DNA of 64,000 nt from Ruminococcus sp. GTDB lineage: Bacteria > Bacillota > Clostridia > Oscillospirales > Ruminococcaceae. Location of the stretch: contig JAJQCE010000003.1 of the NCBI GenBank assembly GCA_021202895.1, forward strand, positions 1 to 64,000, in the 5' to 3' direction. Position 1 is the stretch's first letter. Each line of letters begins with the position of its first letter. A program made the translations under genes and the position numbers. The notes beneath the pieces were generated by a model. The model made no database searches. It worked only from the letters and a program-made list of their open reading frames with translations, and was not told the DNA's origin. Of this stretch, positions 58,691-64,000 are shown in pieces.

Positions 58691-59443
58691 ATGAATATTG
58701 ACTGGGATGTGGATAAATATACCAGAGATTTTAGCTTTGTGCCGTCCTATGGTGAGGACGTGCTTAAGCTGATTGATTTGCCAAAGAGTAGCTTAGTCGT
58801 AGATTTAGGCTGCGGCGGCGGTGTGCTGACAAACACGCTTTTTCAAATGGGCTATCAGGTCTTAGGGATAGATTCGTCAGAGGATATGCTGTTAAAAGCG
58901 AGAGAAACATATCCGAGTATAAAATTTCAGCATTCAGACGCTTTGGATTTTCGGTTAGAAAAAAAGGCGGACTGTATCTTTTCAAATGCAGTTTTCCACT
59001 GGATTGATAAGGACAGACAGCTATTGCTTTTGGAAAACATTGCCCACAATTTAAAAGAGAATGGGATTTTGGTGTGCGAGTTCGGCGGCTATGGCTGTGC
59101 GAAAGCCGTTCACGGCGCATTGGAGCGTGCGTTTTCTGAAAGCGGACTGGAGTATAAAAACAGCTTTTATTTCCCTGCGATAGGCGAGTATGCGCCGCTT
59201 GTGGAGAGTGCGGGAATGAGAATGGAATATGCAGTGCTTTTTGACAGACCTACACCTTTAAAATCCGGTGGAGTTTCCGACTGGATAAGAATGTTTATAA
59301 AAGCTCCGTTTGAGGGAGTTGAAGCAAAGCTAACTGAAAAAATAATTTCAAGAGCGGCTGAGTTGACCGAGCCTGTGCTTTATAAAGATGGGGATTGGTT
59401 TGTTGATTATGTAAGGATCAGAATTAAAGCAAGAAAAATTTGA
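58691..59443 (+). CDS. Class I SAM-dependent methyltransferase
   Basis: 251 residues from the ATG at 58691 (AGAGGAT upstream); a TTG at 58655 is a less likely start. VVDLGCGGGVLTNTL is SAM motif I, VLGIDSSEDML the motif II acidic residue, FQHSDALDF motif III and CIFSNAVFHWIDKDR motif IV. Overall it resembles trans-aconitate and other small-molecule methyltransferases (Methyltransf_11/25). The C-terminal lid includes FDRPTPLKSGGVSDWIRMF. The substrate is unknown. It may be co-transcribed with the EIIA-like gene 68 bp upstream and is followed by a terminator. Confidence 0.87.
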   Translation: MNIDWDVDKYTRDFSFVPSYGEDVLKLIDLPKSSLVVDLGCGGGVLTNTLFQMGYQVLGIDSSEDMLLKARETYPSIKFQHSDALDFRLEKKADCIFSNAVFHWIDKDRQLLLLENIAHNLKENGILVCEFGGYGCAKAVHGALERAFSESGLEYKNSFYFPAIGEYAPLVESAGMRMEYAVLFDRPTPLKSGGVSDWIRMFIKAPFEGVEAKLTEKIISRAAELTEPVLYKDGDWFVDYVRIRIKARKI

Positions 59444-59469
59444 AGCGGCTTTTAATGAGCCGTTTTTTT
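59443..59469 (+). terminator. Terminator after the methyltransferase gene
   Basis: Short stem GCGGCT / AGCCGT around TTTAATG, then TTTTTTT. Confidence 0.75.
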
Positions 59470-59516
59470 ATTTCAGGCAAAATATCGTAAATTTTTTTTG
59501 TCTTTGAAAAAAGGTA

Positions 59517-59545
59517 TGTACATTTTCGATTTGGTGTGATATAAT
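59517..59545 (+). promoter_or_regulatory. Promoter of the polyamine operon
   Basis: Weak -35 TGTACA (59517-59522), 17 bp and TATAAT (59540-59545) with the extended -10 TGA directly before it. Confidence 0.7.
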
Positions 59546-59593
59546 AATAAAAAAGAGAAAAACCAATTTTGCTTATGAAAGGACGTGGTGGGA

Positions 59594-60397
59594 TTGAGCC
59601 AGAAGATGACGCTTTACGGCTTTAACAATCTTACTAAAACACTAAGCTTTAATATATATGACGTCTGTTATGCGCAGACTAAGCAGGAGCAGCAGGAGTA
59701 CATAGCTTATATCAACGAGCAGTATGATTCCGAGCGACTGACAAATATTCTGTGCGAGGTTACAAAGATGATCGGCGCATGTGTGCTTAACATATCCAAG
59801 CAGGACTATGAGCCGCAGGGGGCGAGCGTGAATGTGCTTATCGCCGAATCGGGAGCAGAGCCGCCGAGAGTTGACGTATCCTGCAATAGAGGCAATTACA
59901 GGCTAAGTCACGAGATGGTTCACGCTCATCTTGACAAAAGTCATGTGACGGTGCATACCTTTCCTGAATGTCATCCTGACAATTCAATTACCACTTTCAG
60001 GGTTGACATAGACGTTGCGACCTGCGGAACAATTTCTCCGCTTAATGCGCTTAATTTTCTGATTTCAAGCTTTGATTCGGATATTATCACCCTTGACTAC
60101 AGAGTAAGGGGCTTTACCCGCGATGTTTTAGGTACAAAGTATTTTATAGACCACAAGATAACCTCCATTCAGGACTATATTGACGATGAAACGCTTAAAC
60201 GCTATGAAGCTGTCGATGTAAATGTTTACCAGTCTAATATCTTTCACACCAAGATGTTTATCAAGGATATAGATTTGCAGAATTACCTGTTTAAGCGTGA
60301 CGCCAACAAGCTTTCAGAAGAACAGAGAAATGAGATTCTGACAAGTCTTAAGCATGAGATGGAGGAAATCTTCAGCGGCATGAACATTTACTATTGA
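59594..60397 (+). CDS. speD: S-adenosylmethionine decarboxylase proenzyme, E. coli type
   Basis: About 267 residues; the start is uncertain among GTG 59585/59588 and TTG 59594, and I chose TTG because AAAGGA and GGTGG lie upstream and [12 protein letters not shown] fits homologs. It makes decarboxylated SAM, the aminopropyl donor. [17 protein letters not shown] is the family start. [18 protein letters not shown] near residue 115 holds the self-cleavage Ser that becomes the pyruvoyl group. The length matches the large E. coli-type class, not the short archaeal/Bacillus class. It is first in an operon with speA, speE and speB. Confidence 0.93.
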   Translation: MSQKMTLYGFNNLTKTLSFNIYDVCYAQTKQEQQEYIAYINEQYDSERLTNILCEVTKMIGACVLNISKQDYEPQGASVNVLIAESGAEPPRVDVSCNRGNYRLSHEMVHAHLDKSHVTVHTFPECHPDNSITTFRVDIDVATCGTISPLNALNFLISSFDSDIITLDYRVRGFTRDVLGTKYFIDHKITSIQDYIDDETLKRYEAVDVNVYQSNIFHTKMFIKDIDLQNYLFKRDANKLSEEQRNEILTSLKHEMEEIFSGMNIYY

Positions 60398-60424
60398 TAT
60401 TTTTGAGATGGGGAGGAATTTTTA

Positions 60425-61870
60425 TTGGCTCTTACTCAGCAGGATGCGCCGCTTTATGATGCGCTAAAGGGATATTTAAAAAACAGAGTGGTAAGGTTTG
60501 ACGTTCCAGGGCATAAGGGCGGACGAGGAAACAAGGAGCTGAGAGATTTTTTAGGCGAGCAGTGCATGAGGATAGATGTAAATTCAATGAAGCCGCTTGA
60601 CAATCTCTGTCACCCTGTTTCGGTTATAAAGGAAGCTCAGCAGCTTGCGGCGCAGGCTATGGGAGCTGACAATGCCTTTTTTATTGTCAACGGAAACACC
60701 TCCGCTGTGCAGACTATGATTTTTACAGCCTGCAAGTCGGGGGATAAGATAATTATGCCTAGAAACGTCCACAGAAGTGCAATCAACGCTCTTGTAGTCT
60801 GCGGTGCGATTCCGATTTACGTCAATCCAGGAACAAACAAAAGGCTTGGAATAGCGTTAGGAATGAGTGCAGACGATGTTGAAAGAGCTATAAGGGAAAA
60901 TCCCGACGCAAAGGCAGTTCTTGTGAACAATCCGACATATTATGGAGTATGCTCCGATATAAAAAGAATAGTCAAAATTGCTCATGAGCATAATATGCTG
61001 GTACTGGCGGACGAGGCTCACGGCACGCACTTTTATTTCGGTGAAAATCTGCCGATTTCGGCTATGGCGGCAGGTGCGGATATGGCGGCTCTAAGTGTAC
61101 ATAAAACAGGCGGTTCGCTTACCCAGTCGGCGATTTTGCTGTGCAAAGACAGCGTTTCGGCAGGCTATGTTCATCAGATAATAAATCTCACACAGACTAC
61201 AAGCAGCTCGTATCTGCTTATGGTTTCGCTTGATTTAGCGAGGAGAAATCTTTTTCTCAACGGCAAAGCGATGTTTGAAAAAACGCAGAAATATTGTGAA
61301 TATGCAAGAGAGGAAATCAATAAAATCGGCGGATATTACGCTTACGGTGACGAGCTGGTAAACGGCGATGATTTTTATGCCTTTGACAGCACAAAGCTTA
61401 GTATTTACACTCGTGATACGGGGCTTGCAGGGGTTGAGGTTTATGATATTCTGCGTGACGAGTACGATATTCAGATTGAGTTTGGAGACATAGGAAATAT
61501 TTTAGCGATAGTTTCGTCAGGCGACAGAGAGCTTGAAATTGAGAGATTTTTGTCGGCGCTTTACGAGATAAAGCGGCACTATTCAAAAGACCCTGCGGGA
61601 ATGTTCGACCATGAATATATAAATCCTAAGGTGGAGCTTGCGCCACAGCAGGCTTTTTACAGCGAAAGCGAGGCTGTGTCGATAGAACGCTCTTGCGGCA
61701 GGATAAGTACGGAGTTTGTGATGTGCTATCCGCCTGGAATACCTATTTTAGCTCCCGGTGAGCGAATAAGCTCTGAAATACTTGCGTATATTCGCTACTG
61801 CAAGGAAAAGGGCTGCTTTATGACGGGTACGGAGGACATGGATTTAAAGTATATCAACGTGGTAGTTTGA
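60425..61870 (+). CDS. speA: Arginine decarboxylase-type PLP enzyme (Orn/Lys/Arg family)
   Basis: 481 residues. TTG start with GGGGAGGAA upstream. VRFDVPGHKGGRGNKEL is the family N-terminus; GNTSAVQTMIFTA binds the PLP phosphate, LVLADEAHGTHFYF the pyridine ring, and ALSVHKTGGSLTQSAIL has the PLP Lys. The length matches the Bacillus SpeA class. Arginine as substrate is supported by the agmatinase two genes later: arginine to agmatine to putrescine. Lysine or ornithine activity cannot be excluded. A shorter relative lies at 35001-36332. Confidence 0.92.
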   Translation: MALTQQDAPLYDALKGYLKNRVVRFDVPGHKGGRGNKELRDFLGEQCMRIDVNSMKPLDNLCHPVSVIKEAQQLAAQAMGADNAFFIVNGNTSAVQTMIFTACKSGDKIIMPRNVHRSAINALVVCGAIPIYVNPGTNKRLGIALGMSADDVERAIRENPDAKAVLVNNPTYYGVCSDIKRIVKIAHEHNMLVLADEAHGTHFYFGENLPISAMAAGADMAALSVHKTGGSLTQSAILLCKDSVSAGYVHQIINLTQTTSSSYLLMVSLDLARRNLFLNGKAMFEKTQKYCEYAREEINKIGGYYAYGDELVNGDDFYAFDSTKLSIYTRDTGLAGVEVYDILRDEYDIQIEFGDIGNILAIVSSGDRELEIERFLSALYEIKRHYSKDPAGMFDHEYINPKVELAPQQAFYSESEAVSIERSCGRISTEFVMCYPPGIPILAPGERISSEILAYIRYCKEKGCFMTGTEDMDLKYINVVV

Positions 61871-61881
61871 GAGGTAGTATT

Positions 61882-62733
61882 ATGGAGCTTTGGTTTTCAG
61901 AAAATCATACGGATTATGTCAAGCTTTCAATCAAGGTGAAAGAGCAGCTTTATTCAAAGAAAAGCTACTATCAGCAGATTGATATTTTGGATACCTATGA
62001 GTTCGGACGTGTGCTTGTGCTTGACGGCTATATAATGCTGACTCAAAAGGACGAGTATGTTTACCACGAGATGGTAACTCACGTTCCCATGGCGGTTAAT
62101 CCTGATATAAAGAGCGTGCTTGTGATAGGCGCAGGCGACGGCGGAACGCTTCGAGAGCTTTGCAGGTACAAAACGATTGAGCGTATAGATATGGTGGAGA
62201 TTGACGCTCAGGTTATAGAGGTCTGCAAGAGGTATCTGCCGACTACAGCCTGCTGCTTTGACGATGAGCGATTGAGCCTTTATATCGAGGACGGACTTAA
62301 ATTTGTAAGGCACTGGGAAAACGAGTATGATTTGATTATAGTAGATTCAACCGACCCGTTCGGACCGGGAGAGGGGCTTTTTACAAAGGAATTTTACGGC
62401 AGGTGCTTCAGTGCGTTGAACGACAAGGGAATACTGATAAATCAGCACGAAAGCACCTACTATGACAGCTATGTTGACATGGTTCAGCGTACCCATAAGC
62501 GCATAAGCACAAGCTTTCCTGTGAGCATGGTTTATCAGACGCATATTCCGACATATCCGTCAGGACAGTGGCTTTTCGGGTTTGCCTCAAAGAATCTTCA
62601 CCCTGTTTACGATATTAAAGACGAACGCTGGAACTTGCTTGGAATTAAGACCAGATACTACAACACCGAGCTTCACAAGGGCTGCTTTGCTCTGCCTAAT
62701 GATGTAAAGGAGGTGCTTGAGGGCTGTGAATAG
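61882..62733 (+). CDS. speE: Spermidine synthase
   Basis: 283 residues. It transfers the aminopropyl group of decarboxylated SAM to putrescine. The ATG at 61882 has AGAGG upstream. YQQIDILDTYEFGRVLVLDG is the N-terminal beta module; VLVIGAGDGGTLREL is motif I, DMVEIDAQVIEVCKRYLP binds the cofactor, and IIVDSTDPFGPGEGLF contains the DSTDP gate with the catalytic Asp. The gene overlaps the agmatinase by 8 bp. Confidence 0.96.
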   Translation: MELWFSENHTDYVKLSIKVKEQLYSKKSYYQQIDILDTYEFGRVLVLDGYIMLTQKDEYVYHEMVTHVPMAVNPDIKSVLVIGAGDGGTLRELCRYKTIERIDMVEIDAQVIEVCKRYLPTTACCFDDERLSLYIEDGLKFVRHWENEYDLIIVDSTDPFGPGEGLFTKEFYGRCFSALNDKGILINQHESTYYDSYVDMVQRTHKRISTSFPVSMVYQTHIPTYPSGQWLFGFASKNLHPVYDIKDERWNLLGIKTRYYNTELHKGCFALPNDVKEVLEGCE

Positions 62734-63580
62734 ATTTGAAAGAAACGTGCAGAATTTTTTAGGCTGCGACAGCGGCTATGAGGAGTCGAAAATAGTTATC
62801 TTCGGCGCACCGTTTGATAGCACGACAAGCTACCGCCCCGGCACAAGATTTGCCTCTGCGGCGATGAGAAACGAGTCCTACGGAATTGAAACCTATTCGC
62901 CTTATCAGGACAAGGATTTAGAGGACATATGCGTATTTGACAGTGGAGATTTAGAGTTGCCGATTGGCTCTGCCGAGCTGGCTCTTGCCGACATTGAGAG
63001 CAGAGCCGAGATGATAATTTCGGACGGCAAAATTCCCTGCATGATAGGCGGAGAGCATTTGGTGACGCTTGGAGCGGTTAGAGCAATGGTGAAAAAATAT
63101 GCGGATTTACAGCTTATTCAGCTTGATGCTCATGCCGATTTGAGGGAGGATTACTTGGGAGTTCAGCTCTCGCACGCCTGCGTTATGAGAAGATGCTATG
63201 AGCTTTTAGGCGACGGCAGGATTTTTCAATTTGGCATACGAAGCGGTACACGAGAGGAATTTGAATTTGCAAAATCGCATACTAATATGAGAAAATTTGA
63301 CCTTGCAGGGATTGAAGAAACTGTACAAAAAATTGGACAGAAGCCTGTGTATTTCACGCTTGATTTAGACGTGCTTGATTCTTCTCAGCTTCCTGCCACA
63401 GGCACTCCTGAAGTGGGAGGAGTAAGCTTTTTGGATTTAATGGGAGCGATTAAAGAGATAAGCGGACTTAATATTGTGGGCTTTGATATAAACGAGCTTA
63501 GTCCGCCATACGATCAAAGCGGAGCTTCTACGGCGCTTGCCTGCAAGCTGCTAAGAGAAATGATGCTGTATTTTTACTGA
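62726..63580 (+). CDS. speB: Agmatinase
   Basis: About 284 residues of the ureohydrolase family, converting agmatine to putrescine and urea. The dinuclear Mn site is complete: GGEHLVTLG, LDAHADLREDY and TLDLDVLDSS. I chose the GTG at 62726 because AGGAGG lies 12 nt upstream; an in-frame TTG at 62717 is too close to it. It overlaps speE, so it is co-translated. GxNEL-type residues (GFDINELSPPYD) near the end are typical. Confidence 0.94.
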   Translation: MNRFERNVQNFLGCDSGYEESKIVIFGAPFDSTTSYRPGTRFASAAMRNESYGIETYSPYQDKDLEDICVFDSGDLELPIGSAELALADIESRAEMIISDGKIPCMIGGEHLVTLGAVRAMVKKYADLQLIQLDAHADLREDYLGVQLSHACVMRRCYELLGDGRIFQFGIRSGTREEFEFAKSHTNMRKFDLAGIEETVQKIGQKPVYFTLDLDVLDSSQLPATGTPEVGGVSFLDLMGAIKEISGLNIVGFDINELSPPYDQSGASTALACKLLREMMLYFY

Positions 63581-63596
63581 AAGGAAGTTGATTTTT

Positions 63597-64000
63597 ATGT
63601 CAAGAGCATTGATTATAGGCGCAGGCGGAGTTGCAGGCGTCGTTATACACAAGTGCTGTCAGAACAGTGAGGTTTTCAGTGATATTTGCATAGCAAGCCG
63701 AACCAAGGCTAAATGCGATAAATTTAAGAGCGAGCTTGAGGGGAAAACCAAAACGAGGATTTCAACTGCTCAGGTGGACGCAGACAATGTGCCTGCGCTT
63801 GTGAAGCTGATTGACGAATACAAGCCTGATATTGTTATAAACGTTGCGCTTCCTTATCAGGATCTGCACATTATGGACGCTTGTCTTGAGTGCAGGGTAG
63901 ACTATCTTGATACGGCGAACTATGAGCCTCAGGACACGGCTAAGTTTGAATATTCGTGGCAGTGGGCATATCGGGAACGCTTTGAAAAGGCAGGAATAAC
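63597..64000 (+). CDS. Carboxyspermidine dehydrogenase-like (saccharopine dehydrogenase family), partial
   Basis: The first 134 codons are visible; the gene runs off the right edge. MSRALIIGAGGVAGVVIHKC is the NAD(P) Rossmann loop, followed by ICIASRTKAKC. DIVINVALPYQDLHIMDACL and VDYLDTANYEP match carboxynorspermidine/carboxyspermidine synthases. These condense a diamine with aspartate semialdehyde as part of the alternative spermidine route, normally with the decarboxylase NspC. The position after agmatinase supports this role. AAAGGAAG precedes the ATG. The substrate is inferred from family and context. Confidence 0.85.
   Translation, partial: MSRALIIGAGGVAGVVIHKCCQNSEVFSDICIASRTKAKCDKFKSELEGKTKTRISTAQVDADNVPALVKLIDEYKPDIVINVALPYQDLHIMDACLECRVDYLDTANYEPQDTAKFEYSWQWAYRERFEKAGI

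Noticed and set aside
1-64000. tRNA, rRNA, T-box or known riboswitch
   Set aside because: I looked for TTCRANNC arms, rRNA cores and common riboswitch or T-box cores and found none I could support by eye; a covariance-model scan would be decisive.

Overview
The window reads as chromosome of a low-to-moderate GC, spore-lineage Firmicute, most like a gut Ruminococcus or a relative in Oscillospiraceae. The reasons are TTGACA/TATAAT promoters with 17-bp spacers, strong AGGAGG ribosome sites, a tepA-ftsK/spoIIIE pair, ricT, darA, a Spo0A-like regulator, a GH74-like protein, BspA-type leucine-rich repeats, and secreted proteins with Asp/Ser/Thr-rich stalks. The genus is inferred from gene content; no rRNA or tRNA gene was seen.

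Layout. 1-1.2 kb: the start of an AAA-ATPase-like gene and a decayed IS110 transposase. 1.4-7.9 kb: ackA, a clpE-like unfoldase and glgP, each with its own signals. 7.9-13.5 kb, minus strand: tepA, ftsK, a ComEC-type metallo-beta-lactamase protein, DUF3006 and an RpiR regulator. 13.5-19.4 kb: pth, an XRE repressor with two matching operators driving two small membrane proteins, and mfd. 19.5-25.4 kb: two members of a surface-protein family, rsmD-coaD-coiled-coil, an SDR and a nucleotidyltransferase. 25.5-32.6 kb: htrA, a frameshifted LRR/FN3 surface protein, and a VTC-DUF4956-Cthe_2159-like cluster. 32.6-36.9 kb, minus strand: a replication/signalling operon (sigma-region-4-like, YaaO-like, darA, holB, ricT). 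37.1-42.3 kb: DUF896, a WYL regulator and two more surface paralogs. 42.3-48.5 kb, minus strand: a chemoreceptor broken in two places, pfkA, a divergent Spo0A-like protein and a GH74-like propeller protein. 48.6-55.5 kb: a polysaccharide deacetylase and two large secreted proteins. 55.7-57.9 kb: an ABC-F gene with an attenuator-like leader. 58-64 kb: an EIIA-Glc-like protein without its usual phospho-histidine, a methyltransferase, and a polyamine operon (speD, speA-type decarboxylase, speE, agmatinase, carboxyspermidine dehydrogenase) that runs off the right edge.

How the parts work together. Most of the window is ordinary housekeeping (acetate production, glycogen, glycolysis, DNA translocation and repair, CoA, polyamines). 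The accessory content is a cell-envelope programme: four paralogous secreted/anchored proteins sharing one unnamed domain, two proteins with near-identical C-terminal FN3 blocks, a Cys-repeat CAP protein, HtrA and a deacetylase. The best candidates for new biology are this paralog family, the XRE/twin-operator/membrane-protein module, the ABC-F leader and the divergent regulators. Several genes are visibly broken (IS110 transposase, chemoreceptor, LRR/FN3 protein), each by a frame change that could be decay, a switch or a base-calling error.
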